The translations under genes and the position numbers were made by a program. Positions 26,085 through 35,608 of a stretch of 64,000 nucleotides of DNA are shown here, piece by piece. Location: the NCBI GenBank assembly GCA_023404345.1, contig JAEYCB010000032.1, positions 1 to 64,000 of the forward strand, written 5' to 3'. Position 1 is the stretch's first letter. The number at the start of each line of letters is the position of its first letter. Source of the DNA: Bacillota bacterium. Lineage in GTDB: Bacteria > Bacillota > Clostridia > Christensenellales > Aristaeellaceae. The notes under the pieces were generated by a model. The model had not been told where the DNA came from, made no database searches, and was given only the letters and a program-made list of their open reading frames with translations.

Positions 26085-27965
26085 ATGGCAGAATTATCGC
26101 AGATCAAAGACCCGGCGGATATCCGCGGCCTGTCGCGCGAGGAGTGCGAGGAGCTGGCGGACGATATTCGCACGAAAATCATACAAACGGTATCGCAAAA
26201 CGGCGGCCATCTGTCTTCCAATCTGGGGGTGGTGGAAATCACGCTGGCATTGCACCGTGTGTTTGACACGCCGAAGGACAAAATTCTCTTCGACGTGGGA
26301 CATCAGGCTTATGCCCATAAGCTGATCACCGGGCGCTATGAATCCTTCGATACGCTGCGTACCTATGGCGGCCTGTCGGGGTTTCCCCGCCGGTGTGAAA
26401 GCGTATACGATTGTTTTGAAGCCGGGCATGCCTCCACGGCGATTTCCGCGGCGCTGGGACTTGCGCGCGCACGCGACGCACGCGGCGAAAACCACCATGT
26501 GGTAGCCGTAGTGGGCGATGGTGCCCTGACGGGCGGCATGTGCTATGAGGCGCTGAACGACTGCGGCAATTCCAAAACCCGCCTGATTCTGGTGCTTAAC
26601 GACAACGAAATGTCCATTGCACAAAACGTGGGCGCATTGAGCAAGCATCTTTCCAGCCTGCGTGCCAGCGTGGGATGGAACAGCACCAAAAAGCGTGTTA
26701 AAAGCCGCCTGAGCCGCATTCCTGTCCTGGGCCGGCCACTTTACCGCATTATTCATACCACCAAGCGCATGGTCAAGAGCATCTTTGTGGATGAGGGGTT
26801 CTTTTCCGCGCTGGGCTTTCGCTATCTTGGCCCCATTGACGGAAACAACCTGGCCGCGGTGGAAAACATGCTCAGACAGGCCAAGCAGCTTGATGAACCT
26901 GTCGTGATTCACTGTGCAACCAAAAAGGGATATGGCTATAACCGTGCCGAACGCCGTCCGGAGGATTTTCATGGCACGCCGCCCTTCCTGGTGGAAACCG
27001 GGCAGTTTAGCGCAGGCAGCCGCCGGGCAAACGGCGAGGTGGCCATGCGCACGCTCATTGATCTGGCACGGCGTGATTCCCGCATTGTAGCGGTTACGGC
27101 GGCCATGCCGCTGGGCACTTGTACGCATCTGTTTGAAGAGGCGTTTCCCACCCGGCATTTCGATGTAGGCATTGCGGAGGAGCATGCCGTCACGTTGTGT
27201 GCGGGCATGGCTTCAGGGGGATTGAGGCCGTTTTTCTTCGTATACTCCACCTTTTTGCAGCGCGGATATGACCAGGTGCTGCACGATGTATGCATTCAAA
27301 ACCTGCCCGTGGTGCTTATGCTGGACCGTTCCGGCATTTCCAATGAGGACGGCCAGTCCCATCAGGGGCTTTATGACTTTGCCTATCTGCGGCACATTCC
27401 TAACATGACAGTGCTGGCCCCTGCCGATGCGGCCGAACTGGAAGCCATGATCCCGGCGGCACTTCAGCTGGGCGCGCCCTGCGCAATTCGTTACCCCAAA
27501 AATGCAGAATGCCTGCCGGATGGCTATGCAATCGAAAACTTTGAAATTGGCCGCTGGCAGACCCTGTTGCATGGCGACGATGCAGCGCTGGTAGCAACAG
27601 GCACAATGACGGCTGCCGCGCTTCGCGTGGCGGACCGGCTGGCGGCCGAGGGCATTCGCCTGACGGTGATCAATGCATCTACCGTTAAGCCCTTGGATGG
27701 CAAGTGCCTGGATGCTCTGTTTGCAAGGAACATTCCCATTCTCACGCTGGAAGAGCATGTGGCAATGGGCGGCTTTGGCAGTGCAGTGCTGGAATACGCT
27801 TCCGCCGTTGGGGCGACGGCACGCATCCGCACGCTGGCCGTGGGAGATTTCTTTGTGCAGCATGGCGATCATGCGCATTTGCTCAGGGATGTAGGGCTGG
27901 ACGATGACAGCATCGCACAGGCAGTGCGCAATACAGTCAGAGAGGCGGGCGTGTGCTGTGTCTGA
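26085..27965 (+). CDS. dxs: 1-deoxy-D-xylulose-5-phosphate synthase
   Basis: DXS condenses pyruvate and glyceraldehyde-3-phosphate, the first step of the MEP isoprenoid pathway, using thiamine diphosphate. The 626-residue product has LSSNLGVVEITLALHRVFD, DVGHQAYAHKLITGR, the ThDP motif VGDGALTGGMCYEALN...NDNEMSI, and the transketolase half with DVGIAEEHAVTLCAGMA and DRSGISNEDGQSHQG. The start has AAAGGAG. It overlaps the tlyA-type gene by eight bases. Confidence 0.96.
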   Translation: MAELSQIKDPADIRGLSREECEELADDIRTKIIQTVSQNGGHLSSNLGVVEITLALHRVFDTPKDKILFDVGHQAYAHKLITGRYESFDTLRTYGGLSGFPRRCESVYDCFEAGHASTAISAALGLARARDARGENHHVVAVVGDGALTGGMCYEALNDCGNSKTRLILVLNDNEMSIAQNVGALSKHLSSLRASVGWNSTKKRVKSRLSRIPVLGRPLYRIIHTTKRMVKSIFVDEGFFSALGFRYLGPIDGNNLAAVENMLRQAKQLDEPVVIHCATKKGYGYNRAERRPEDFHGTPPFLVETGQFSAGSRRANGEVAMRTLIDLARRDSRIVAVTAAMPLGTCTHLFEEAFPTRHFDVGIAEEHAVTLCAGMASGGLRPFFFVYSTFLQRGYDQVLHDVCIQNLPVVLMLDRSGISNEDGQSHQGLYDFAYLRHIPNMTVLAPADAAELEAMIPAALQLGAPCAIRYPKNAECLPDGYAIENFEIGRWQTLLHGDDAALVATGTMTAAALRVADRLAAEGIRLTVINASTVKPLDGKCLDALFARNIPILTLEEHVAMGGFGSAVLEYASAVGATARIRTLAVGDFFVQHGDHAHLLRDVGLDDDSIAQAVRNTVREAGVCCV

Positions 27966-28767
27966 CAAACTGCGGGTGGATCAGGCGCTTGTGCGTCAGG
28001 GGCTGGCCTCCAGCCGTGAAAAGGCTCAGGCCCTCATCATGGCGGGGCAGGTTTATCGGCGGGAGGTCAAGGTGCTCAAGCCCTCTGAAAAGGTGGATGA
28101 GGGTGAGGAACTGACCGTGCGGGGCCACGCGCATCCATTTGTGGGACGCGGAGCGCTGAAGCTGGACAAAGCGCTGCGAGTGTTCGGCGCGGATGTGCGG
28201 GATGCGGTAGCCATGGATATTGGCGCAGCCACAGGCGGGTTTACGGACGTGCTTTTGCAAAATGGCGCCCGGCATGTGTACGCCATCGACGTAGGTTATG
28301 GCCAGCTGGACTGGAAAATCCGCAATGATGCCCGCGTAACCGTGCTGGAACGCACCAATGCGCGCTACCTGACGCATGCCGAAGTGCCCTGCGTGCCGGA
28401 TATCACCGTGATGGACGTGTCCTTCATCTCCGTGCGGCTTATTCTGCCGGTGGCAGCGGAGCTGATGGAGCATCGGGGACGGTTTTATATCCTTATTAAG
28501 CCACAGTTTGAAGCAGGAAAAGAAAACGTGGGCAAGAAAGGCGTTGTGCGCGACCCGCGCGTTCACCGCCAGGTGGTGGAGGAGATCGCTGCCTTTGTTC
28601 CCAGCTTTGGTTACCGCATGGCACAGGTAGATTTTTCACCCATAACAGGGCCGGAAGGCAATATCGAATACATCGCCGAGCTGCTTCCTGATGCTTCCGG
28701 TACGCCTGCGGTTACGCAGGAGCGCATTGCTCAGGTGGTGGAACAGGCCCATACGACGCTGAACTGA
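27958..28767 (+). CDS. tlyA: TlyA-family rRNA 2'-O-methyltransferase
   Basis: TlyA methylates ribose 2'-OH in 16S and 23S rRNA. The 269-residue product has an N-terminal S4 RNA-binding domain (RVDQALVRQGLASSREKAQALI) and an FtsJ/RrmJ methyltransferase domain with the SAM motif MDIGAATGGFTDVLL, DVGYGQLDWKIRND and IKPQFEAGKENVGKKGVVRD. The start is taken as GTG 27958, overlapping dxs. The dxs-tlyA-nadK-argR-recN order is a known arrangement in Clostridia. Confidence 0.93.
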   Translation: MSDKLRVDQALVRQGLASSREKAQALIMAGQVYRREVKVLKPSEKVDEGEELTVRGHAHPFVGRGALKLDKALRVFGADVRDAVAMDIGAATGGFTDVLLQNGARHVYAIDVGYGQLDWKIRNDARVTVLERTNARYLTHAEVPCVPDITVMDVSFISVRLILPVAAELMEHRGRFYILIKPQFEAGKENVGKKGVVRDPRVHRQVVEEIAAFVPSFGYRMAQVDFSPITGPEGNIEYIAELLPDASGTPAVTQERIAQVVEQAHTTLN

Positions 28768-28777
28768 ACAAATTACC

Positions 28778-28827
28778 ATTCTGCATAAACATGCATTCTT
28801 GCATATTTATGCAGAATGTGCTATACT
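28778..28827 (+). promoter_or_regulatory. nadK-argR-recN promoter with two ARG-box-like palindromes
   Basis: TTGCAT (28799-28804), 17 bases, then TATACT (28822-28827) with an extended TGC. Two 14-bp palindromes, TGCATAAACATGCA (28782-28795) and TGCATATTTATGCA (28800-28813), lie 18 bases centre to centre over the -35. Perfect 12-bp outer arms (28778-28789 with 28806-28817) enclose them. The paired AT-centred form resembles ARG boxes, and argR is the second gene, so autoregulation by ArgR is likely. Confidence 0.7.
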
Positions 28828-28854
28828 GTCCGAGGAAAGGCGGGAAAGCCTCAT

Positions 28855-29694
28855 ATGAAATCAGTTTATATGCTCATGCACCAGCGAAAGCCGGATGCAA
28901 ACAGGCTTGCGGGCAGGGTGTTGCAAGCCTTGCAGCATGCGCACATCGCAGTTGCGGCTGAACCATGGATTCAGGAGCGGCTGGATGGAAGTGTCCGGTC
29001 AAGTCTGGCAGCGCTGCCGCCGGAGCGGTGCGAAGCGGTGCTCTCCGTCGGGGGAGATGGCACGCTCCTGCGCGCCAACGCATTAGCCGTCCGCTATAAT
29101 CTGCCGTTATTGGGCATCAATGTCGGCAGGGTGGGCTTTTTGACCGAGGTGGAGCTGGACCGGCTTGAAGAAGCCTGCATCCGTCTGGCCAACGATGAAT
29201 ACAGCCTGGAGACGCGCATGATGCTCAAGGCCTCCATGGGAGACCATACGGATTACGCCCTCAACGATGTGGTGCTCAGCCGCGGCGGATATTCCCGGCT
29301 GATTGGTGTCAATGCCTGGGTGGACGGCGACCGGGTGGGTCCCTTTATCGCGGATGGACTGATTGTGTCTACGCCTACAGGCTCGACGGGCTATTCCCTG
29401 TCGGCAGGGGGACCGCTGGTTTGTCCGGAGGTGGAGTGCATGGTGCTTACGCCAATATGCGCCCACTCGCTTCAGCACAGGCCGGTGGTCACCTCTGCGG
29501 CCCAGACCATTACGGTACGGCTGGATGGGGGATACAACGCCATGATATCCGTAGATGGCCGCAAGCCGTGGAGCTTTTCCGGCGGCCAGACGCTCACCAT
29601 CACACGGGCAGAGCATGCGGCGCGCTTCATCCGTCTGGAACCAAAGAGTTTTTTCAGTACAATTCGAATCAAGCTGTCCGAATGGACCCGCTAG
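28855..29694 (+). CDS. nadK: NAD kinase
   Basis: NadK phosphorylates NAD to NADP. The 279-residue product has the GGDGTLLRA motif with the catalytic Asp, GINVGRVGFLTE, LNDVVLSRG and the conserved ADGLIVSTPTGSTGYSLSAGGPL. ATG at 28855 is preceded by AGGAAAGG-GGGAAAG. It heads the nadK-argR-recN message. Confidence 0.95.
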   Translation: MKSVYMLMHQRKPDANRLAGRVLQALQHAHIAVAAEPWIQERLDGSVRSSLAALPPERCEAVLSVGGDGTLLRANALAVRYNLPLLGINVGRVGFLTEVELDRLEEACIRLANDEYSLETRMMLKASMGDHTDYALNDVVLSRGGYSRLIGVNAWVDGDRVGPFIADGLIVSTPTGSTGYSLSAGGPLVCPEVECMVLTPICAHSLQHRPVVTSAAQTITVRLDGGYNAMISVDGRKPWSFSGGQTLTITRAEHAARFIRLEPKSFFSTIRIKLSEWTR

Positions 29695-29712
29695 CAAGGA
29701 GCATTGAAGTAC

Positions 29713-30165
29713 ATGAAATCTGCGCGACAAATTGCCATCTTGGAGATCATCGCGGAAAAAAGCATCGAAACGCAGGAGGATCTGGCCGACGCGCTTCGCC
29801 TTCGGGGATTTCAGGTGACGCAGGCTACCGTTTCACGCGACATCAAGGAGTTAAGGCTGGTAAAAGTGCTCTCGGCTGACGGCAGTTATCGCTACGCCAC
29901 CGCCGAGAAGGGCGAAAACGGACTGAATGAGCGGCTTATCCGCATGTTCAGCGAGACGGTTGTCAGCATGGTCAGCGCTTACAATCAGATCATCATCCGC
30001 ACGCTGCCGGCCAGCGCTAATATTGCTGCGGAAACCATCGACAGTCTGCAATGGCCGGAGGTTCTGGGCACTATTGCCGGTGACAACACCATTCTGATGA
30101 TCGTGCGCTCCGTTGAGGAGGTCCGTCCGGTCATGGAGCGGCTCAACGCCATGATTCGCCGGTAA
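29713..30165 (+). CDS. argR: arginine repressor ArgR
   Basis: ArgR is a hexameric, arginine-responsive regulator. The 150-residue product has the N-terminal winged helix (ETQEDLADALRLRGFQVTQATVSRDIKELRLVKV; the phrase ATVSRDIKEL is diagnostic) and a C-terminal oligomerisation domain ending TIAGDNTILMIVR, where GDNT contacts arginine. AAGGAG lies eleven bases before ATG 29713; a TTG at 29704 is too close to it. ARG-box-like sites are at the operon promoter. Confidence 0.95.
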   Translation: MKSARQIAILEIIAEKSIETQEDLADALRLRGFQVTQATVSRDIKELRLVKVLSADGSYRYATAEKGENGLNERLIRMFSETVVSMVSAYNQIIIRTLPASANIAAETIDSLQWPEVLGTIAGDNTILMIVRSVEEVRPVMERLNAMIRR

Positions 30166-30196
30166 GTGGAAACGTGGGGGAAAGGAGAAACGGCCT

Positions 30197-31909
30197 GTGC
30201 TTGTGTCCATGACGGTGCGCAATATCGCGCTGATCGAGCAGCTTCAAATTGAATTTCAAAAAGGTATGCAAGTGCTCAGCGGCGAAACCGGCGCAGGCAA
30301 GTCCATCATTGTAGACAGCATCAACCTGGTGCTGGGCGAGCGTGCCGACCGGGGGCTGATCCGCTCAGGATGCGACCGTGCCTCTGTGGAAGCATTGGTG
30401 GATATTTCTGATTGCCCTCAGGCAGCGGCCGTGCTGGCCGAGCAGCAGCTGGAAGCCGAGGGCGGGCTGATCAGCATTCAGCGCGAAATTTCCACGGGAG
30501 AGCGCAACCTGTGCCGTGTGTGCGGAGTCATCGTCCCGCTGGCCTTTCTCCGCCGGCTGACGGGATTGTTGGTGGATGTGCATGGCCAGCATGCACACCA
30601 GAGCCTGCTGGATGCGAAAAACCATATGGCGTTTTTGGATTCCTTCGGAGATGCAGCCTTTGAGGATCAGAAACGCAGGGTGGAGGAGCGCTACCGGCTG
30701 TGGCGCGAAAGCAGCAGCCGGTTCTCTGCGCTGCGCAAAGAAAACGAACAGCGCGCGCAGCGTCAGGAGTATCTGGAAACCCGTGTGCATGAATTGGACG
30801 CAGCTCAGCTCACCCCGGGGGAGACAGAGCGCCTGACAGCCGAAAGGGACCGCTTTGCCAGTGCCGAGCGCATCGATAGCGCAGTACGGACCGCTTACGC
30901 AGCGGTGATGGGCGGCGGCAGGGAGGCCAGCGCCATGGAGCAGCTGCGGGATGCTATGGAGGCCCTGCGCAGAATCGAGGAGCTGGACCCCCGTTATAAC
31001 GCGCTGGCGAACCGCCTTTCATCGGCCTTCTACGAAGCGGAGGAGCTGGGCATCGAGCTGCGCGGCGTGCTGGAAAGCGAAAATTTTGACCCGGAGCGCA
31101 ATGAAGCCGTGCAGGAGCGTTTGGACCTGATTCGCCGCCTTGAGCGCCGCTACGGCATGCCGGCGGATGAGTTGGCCGCGCGTCACGAGGAGATGAAAAG
31201 CGAGCTCAACCGCCTGGAGGGCATGGAGGACCGCCTGCGGCGCGCAGAGGCGGATTATAAGGAAAAGCTCAAAGCCTACCGCGCCGAAGCGGCATTGCTG
31301 ACCCAGGCGCGCCAGACCCTGGCAGCCCGGTTTGAAAGCCTGATGGAAACCCAGCTGCGTGACCTGGGCATGCAAAACACGCGTTTTGCATGCGTCTTTG
31401 AGCCCCCTGAGCCGGGCCGGAAAAAGGTGCCTACTTCTAGGGGGGACGATCATGTATGCTTCTATATCGCTCCCAATCCGGGCGAACCTCTCAGTCCGCT
31501 GGATAAAACGGCCTCCGGCGGCGAGCTTTCGCGCCTGATGCTGGCGATGAAAGCTGCCGGTGCAGAGCATGGCGGCATCCCCTGCATGATCTTTGACGAG
31601 ATCGACACCGGCATCAGCGGCCACGTGGCGCAGGCCGTAGCTGAAAAAATGGCTTCCATCGGGCGTTATCATCAGGTGCTGTGCGTTACGCATCTGGCGC
31701 AGATTGCCGCCATGGCGGATGCGCAATACCTGGTACAGAAGCAGGTCGTGCAGGGACGTACCCACACCACGGTTCGTCTGCTTGACGATGAGGGGCGCGT
31801 GGAAGAGGTGGCCCGGCTCATCGGCGTGACCGAAAGCCAGCAGGAAAGCGGAATGGCGCATGCGCGCGCGCTGCTGCTTGCGGCTCAAAAATGGAAAAAG
31901 GACGTATAA
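30197..31909 (+). CDS. recN: DNA repair protein RecN
   Basis: RecN is an SMC-like ATPase acting early at double-strand breaks. The 570-residue product has MLVSMTVRNIALIEQL, Walker A SGETGAGKSIIVD, coiled-coil arms over about residues 150-370, the signature TASGGELSRLMLAMK, and Walker B MIFDEIDTGISGHVA. GTG at 30197 follows AAAGGAGAA. The argR-recN neighbourhood is typical of Firmicutes. Confidence 0.95.
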   Translation: MLVSMTVRNIALIEQLQIEFQKGMQVLSGETGAGKSIIVDSINLVLGERADRGLIRSGCDRASVEALVDISDCPQAAAVLAEQQLEAEGGLISIQREISTGERNLCRVCGVIVPLAFLRRLTGLLVDVHGQHAHQSLLDAKNHMAFLDSFGDAAFEDQKRRVEERYRLWRESSSRFSALRKENEQRAQRQEYLETRVHELDAAQLTPGETERLTAERDRFASAERIDSAVRTAYAAVMGGGREASAMEQLRDAMEALRRIEELDPRYNALANRLSSAFYEAEELGIELRGVLESENFDPERNEAVQERLDLIRRLERRYGMPADELAARHEEMKSELNRLEGMEDRLRRAEADYKEKLKAYRAEAALLTQARQTLAARFESLMETQLRDLGMQNTRFACVFEPPEPGRKKVPTSRGDDHVCFYIAPNPGEPLSPLDKTASGGELSRLMLAMKAAGAEHGGIPCMIFDEIDTGISGHVAQAVAEKMASIGRYHQVLCVTHLAQIAAMADAQYLVQKQVVQGRTHTTVRLLDDEGRVEEVARLIGVTESQQESGMAHARALLLAAQKWKKDV

Positions 31910-31934
31910 AGCGCGTCCGAAATTCAAAAAAACC

Positions 31935-31963
31935 TTTCCCCATCAGGCAGAATGTGCTATACT
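31935..31963 (+). promoter_or_regulatory. rnf operon promoter
   Basis: TTTCCC (31935-31940), 17 bases, then TATACT (31958-31963) with an extended TGC. The stretch GCAGAATGTGCTATACT is identical to that at the nadK promoter (28811-28827). Confidence 0.6.
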
Positions 31964-32014
31964 AATGTATGGCGTAATCGCACAGGTAAAACAGTTCAGG
32001 AAGGACGAGAGAGC

Positions 32015-33361
32015 ATGAGCACCGTACACAGTTTTCCCGGCGGAATCCATCCGCATGAGGGAAGAGGCGGCAAGGCGGCTACCGCCGGGCTGTCCATCGT
32101 GGAAGCGCCGCAGCCGTCGCGCGTGGCCATCCCCTTGCAGCAGCATATCGGAGCGCCCTGCAAGCCGTTGGTAACCAAGGGGGATATCGTCAAAACGGGC
32201 CAGATGATCGGTGAGCCGGTAGGCGTGATGAGCGCCGCAGTGCATGCCTCCATCTCTGGTCAGGTCGTCGATTGCCAGCCTTGTATCCTGGCAAACGGCA
32301 CCCAGCAGATGTGCGTCATCATCGATAATGATTTCAAGGACGAATGGGTGCCGCTGACCCCAGTGGCCAACCCCGAATCCATGACCGTGCAGGAACTTTC
32401 CGATCTGGCACGCCGCATGGGTATCGTTGGTCTGGGCGGAGCCACGTTCCCCACGGCCGTAAAGCTCAATGTACCTGCCGGCAAAAAGGTGGATACACTG
32501 GTTCTTAACGGCGCGGAATGCGAACCGTATCTGTCGGCTGACCACCGGCTGATGCTGGAGCATGCTGAGCAGATCATTTCCGGCGCGCGCATCATCCAGA
32601 AGGTGCTTGGCATCGAACGGGTGATGATCGGCATTGAAAACAACAAGCCCGACGCCGTGGAAGCCATGCGCAAGGCCTGCGAAAAGTACAGTGAGTTCAG
32701 CGTTACGGGGCTGAAAACCAAGTACCCGCAGGGCGGTGAAAAACAGCTTGTATATGCCCTGACGGGCCGCACGGTCAAAATGGGCGGCCTGCCGCTGGAT
32801 ATCGGCGTTGTGGTGTGCAACGTAGGCACCTGCCATGCGCTGTGCCGTGCTGCTTACGAGGGCCGGCCCATCGTGGACCGCGTGGTTACGGTTGGAGGTT
32901 GCGTAGAAAAGCCCGCCAATTATCTGGTGCGTATCGGCACGCCGGTGGAATGGCTGCTGGATACCTCCAAGGGCCTGCTGCCTGAAACCAAGATGCTGAT
33001 TTATGGCGGCCCCATGATGGGTATGGCCATCAGCCGCGAGGATATCCCCATTACGAAGGGATGCAGCGGCATCCTGGCGCTGGACAAACTGGGCGCTCTG
33101 GCCGACGAAAGCCCCTGCATCCGCTGCGCGCGCTGCATGAACGCCTGCCCGATGCACTTGGCTCCCGCAGCTATTGACCGCGCGGTGCGCAAGGATCTGT
33201 TTGAGGCCGCTGAAAAGCTCAACGCTCTCAACTGCATTGAGTGCGGTGCCTGTACTTTTTCCTGCCCTGCCAAGCGCAATCTGACCCAGAGCTGCCGCGT
33301 GGCCAAGCGCATCATCACACAGCGGCGCAAGGAAGCCGCCGCGAAGAAAGGAGCCCATTGA
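32015..33361 (+). CDS. rnfC: Rnf complex subunit RnfC
   Basis: Rnf couples electron transfer from reduced ferredoxin to NAD with Na+ or H+ export across the membrane; RnfC is the peripheral NADH/FMN subunit. The 448-residue product opens FPGGIHPHEGR, has VLNGAECEPYLSADHRLM, and two 4Fe-4S motifs CIRCARCMNACP and CIECGACTFSCP. ATG at 32015 follows AGGAAGGA. The next gene starts after one base. Confidence 0.96.
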   Translation: MSTVHSFPGGIHPHEGRGGKAATAGLSIVEAPQPSRVAIPLQQHIGAPCKPLVTKGDIVKTGQMIGEPVGVMSAAVHASISGQVVDCQPCILANGTQQMCVIIDNDFKDEWVPLTPVANPESMTVQELSDLARRMGIVGLGGATFPTAVKLNVPAGKKVDTLVLNGAECEPYLSADHRLMLEHAEQIISGARIIQKVLGIERVMIGIENNKPDAVEAMRKACEKYSEFSVTGLKTKYPQGGEKQLVYALTGRTVKMGGLPLDIGVVVCNVGTCHALCRAAYEGRPIVDRVVTVGGCVEKPANYLVRIGTPVEWLLDTSKGLLPETKMLIYGGPMMGMAISREDIPITKGCSGILALDKLGALADESPCIRCARCMNACPMHLAPAAIDRAVRKDLFEAAEKLNALNCIECGACTFSCPAKRNLTQSCRVAKRIITQRRKEAAAKKGAH

Positions 33362-33362
33362 T

Positions 33363-34379
33363 ATGCAAACGAAGCTGGTCGTATCTTCGTCTCCTTTCCT
33401 GCGCGACGGCGTATCCACGCGCAGGCTGATGGGGGATGTCGTGATCGCCCTGATTCCCACCGCGCTGGCGGCCATATGGTTCTTCGGTGCGCCTGCGCTG
33501 GCCCTGATGATCGTGGCCGTCGCCTTTGCGGTGCTTTCCGAACTGGTGTATGAGAAGATCGCTCACCAGAAGAGCACCATCGGCGACCTGAGCGCCGTGG
33601 TTACCGGCCTTCTGCTGGCCTTTAACCTTCCCGCCAATGCCCCGTGGTGGATGGCAGCCATCGGCTCCATCATTGCTATCGTGCTGGTCAAGCAAATGTT
33701 TGGCGGCATCGGGCAGAACTTCATCAACCCTGCTCTGGCGGCCCGTACTATCCTGATGCTGTCCTGGGCCGGCCTGATCGCCGCTACCGCCCTGCCGGCA
33801 GGCGGACAGCTCTTTGGGCTGACCACCGTTCCCGTGGACGCGGTGGCTTCGGCCACGCCGCTGGTTTCCAGCAGCTATTCCCTGTGGCAGCTCTTCATCG
33901 GCGACGTTCCCGGCATGCTGGGTGAAACCTGCAAGCTGACCCTGATTCTGGGCGGCGTGTACCTGATCGTGCGCAAGGTCATTGACTGGCGCATTCCTGT
34001 GTTCTTTATCGGGACTGCTTTCATCCTGTTCTGGATTCAGACCGGTGTGATCTATTCCGTGGAAAGCGGAACAGAAAACGCCCTGTACCAGATTCTCAGC
34101 GGCGGCCTGTTGCTGGGTGCCTTCTTCATGGCGACGGACTATGTCACCAGCCCGGTGAGCAAGTGGGGCAGAGCCATCATGGGCATCGGCTGCGCAGTGA
34201 TCCTGTTCGTTATCCGAGCATTCAACAACAGCTACCCCGAAGGCTGCTCCTTTGCCATTCTGTTTATGAACGTGCTTACGCCGCTCATTGACAAATGGAC
34301 CATGCCCCGCACCTTTGGCGCGGTGAAGCCCGCAAAGGCGAAGAAGAGCGAGGCCAAACAGGGAGGTGCGAAGGCATGA
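33363..34379 (+). CDS. rnfD: Rnf complex subunit RnfD
   Basis: The 338-residue membrane subunit carries a covalently bound FMN. The segment AVASATPLV contains the Thr expected to take FMN, and about nine hydrophobic segments are seen, with FGGIGQNFINPALAAR conserved. The C-terminal basic tail (KPAKAKKSEAK) is followed at once by rnfE (ATGA overlap). In other operons rnfG lies at this point. Confidence 0.95.
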   Translation: MQTKLVVSSSPFLRDGVSTRRLMGDVVIALIPTALAAIWFFGAPALALMIVAVAFAVLSELVYEKIAHQKSTIGDLSAVVTGLLLAFNLPANAPWWMAAIGSIIAIVLVKQMFGGIGQNFINPALAARTILMLSWAGLIAATALPAGGQLFGLTTVPVDAVASATPLVSSSYSLWQLFIGDVPGMLGETCKLTLILGGVYLIVRKVIDWRIPVFFIGTAFILFWIQTGVIYSVESGTENALYQILSGGLLLGAFFMATDYVTSPVSKWGRAIMGIGCAVILFVIRAFNNSYPEGCSFAILFMNVLTPLIDKWTMPRTFGAVKPAKAKKSEAKQGGAKA

Positions 34380-35014
34380 AAAACAAATCTCTCTTTCATG
34401 TGTTTACCAATGGCCTTTTGAATGAGAACCCCACGTTCCGCCTGCTGCTGGGTATGTGCCCGACGCTGGCTATTTCTACGGCCGCTTCTTCGGGTGTGGG
34501 CATGGGACTTGCAACGACCTTTGTGCTGGTGTTTTCCAACATGGTAATTTCCATGCTGCGTCACATCATTCCCGAGCGCGTGCGTATTCCTGGTTTCATC
34601 GTTGTTATCGCCACCTTCGTTACGATCATTGACCTGGTCATTAAGGCATTCTTGCCCTCCATGTCGGATACGCTGGGCATCTATATCCCGTTGATCGTTG
34701 TCAACTGTATCATCTTCGCCCGTGCGGAGTCCTTCGCCTTCAAAAATCCGGTCCTTCCTTCGGCGGTGGACGGCCTGGGCATGGGACTTGGTTTTACCTG
34801 CTCGCTGACGCTGCTTTCTTCCGTGCGTGAGATCATCGGCAGCGGCAAGTGGTTCGGCATGCAGATCATGCCCGATGCCTACAAACCCATGTCGGTTATC
34901 ATTACCCCGTCGGGCGGCTTCCTGACGCTGGGCATCCTGCTTCTGATTGTCAACGGCATCGTTAAGTACATCGGCAAGCGCAAGCAAATGAAGGCAAGGG
35001 GTGAGATCGCATGA
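34376..35014 (+). CDS. rnfE: Rnf complex subunit RnfE
   Basis: The 212-residue integral subunit belongs to the RnfA/RnfE family (NqrD/E relatives) with six helices. LLLGMCPTLAISTAASSGVGMGL and IPLIVVNCIIFARAESFA are typical and contain the Cys thought to take part in the membrane Fe-S centre. ATG 34376 is preceded by GGGAGG. It overlaps both neighbours by four bases. Confidence 0.95.
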   Translation: MKNKSLFHVFTNGLLNENPTFRLLLGMCPTLAISTAASSGVGMGLATTFVLVFSNMVISMLRHIIPERVRIPGFIVVIATFVTIIDLVIKAFLPSMSDTLGIYIPLIVVNCIIFARAESFAFKNPVLPSAVDGLGMGLGFTCSLTLLSSVREIIGSGKWFGMQIMPDAYKPMSVIITPSGGFLTLGILLLIVNGIVKYIGKRKQMKARGEIA

Positions 35015-35589
35015 ATGAGCTGCTTTTGATTGTGATCGGCAGCGTGCTGGTCAACAACTTTGTCATGTCGCAGTTTTTGGGCATCTGCCCGTTCCTGGGC
35101 GTGTCCAAAAAGACGGAAACCGCCCTTGGCATGGGTATGGCTGTTACCTTCGTCATGGCGCTGGCCTCTCTGATCACCTACCTCATCCAGGCTTATCTGC
35201 TGGTTCCGCTCGACCTGGAGTATATGCAGACCATCGCGTTCATCCTGGTCATCGCTGTGCTGGTACAGATCGTGGAAATCGCGCTCAAAAAGATCAGTCT
35301 GTCTCTGTATCAGGCTTTGGGCGTATATCTTCCGCTGATTACCACCAACTGCGCTGTGCTGGGCGTCGCTCTGCTCAACACCCGCGAGGGCTATAACCTG
35401 ATCGAGTCCGTTGTTAACGGCACCAGCGCCGCTATCGGCTTCACCATTGCTATCGTGATGTTTGCCAGCATCCGTGAACGCCTGGCGACCGGCAACATGC
35501 CCAAGTGGATGGACGGCTTCCCCGGCGCGCTGATTACGGCCGGCCTGATGTCCCTTGCATTCCAGGGCTTCTCGGGCCTGATTCAGTAA
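35011..35589 (+). CDS. rnfA: Rnf complex subunit RnfA
   Basis: The 192-residue integral subunit has six helices arranged as the inverted partner of RnfE. NNFVMSQFLGICPFLGVSKK and LPLITTNCAVLGVALLN hold the conserved Cys residues. It starts by an ATGA overlap with rnfE. Confidence 0.96.
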   Translation: MNELLLIVIGSVLVNNFVMSQFLGICPFLGVSKKTETALGMGMAVTFVMALASLITYLIQAYLLVPLDLEYMQTIAFILVIAVLVQIVEIALKKISLSLYQALGVYLPLITTNCAVLGVALLNTREGYNLIESVVNGTSAAIGFTIAIVMFASIRERLATGNMPKWMDGFPGALITAGLMSLAFQGFSGLIQ

Positions 35590-35608
35590 GAAAGAGAGGG
35601 GCTCACGA

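Noticed and set aside
31943..33475. A 510-residue open frame antisense to rnfC
   Set aside because: Codon-bias shadow of rnfC, with no start signal or known domain.
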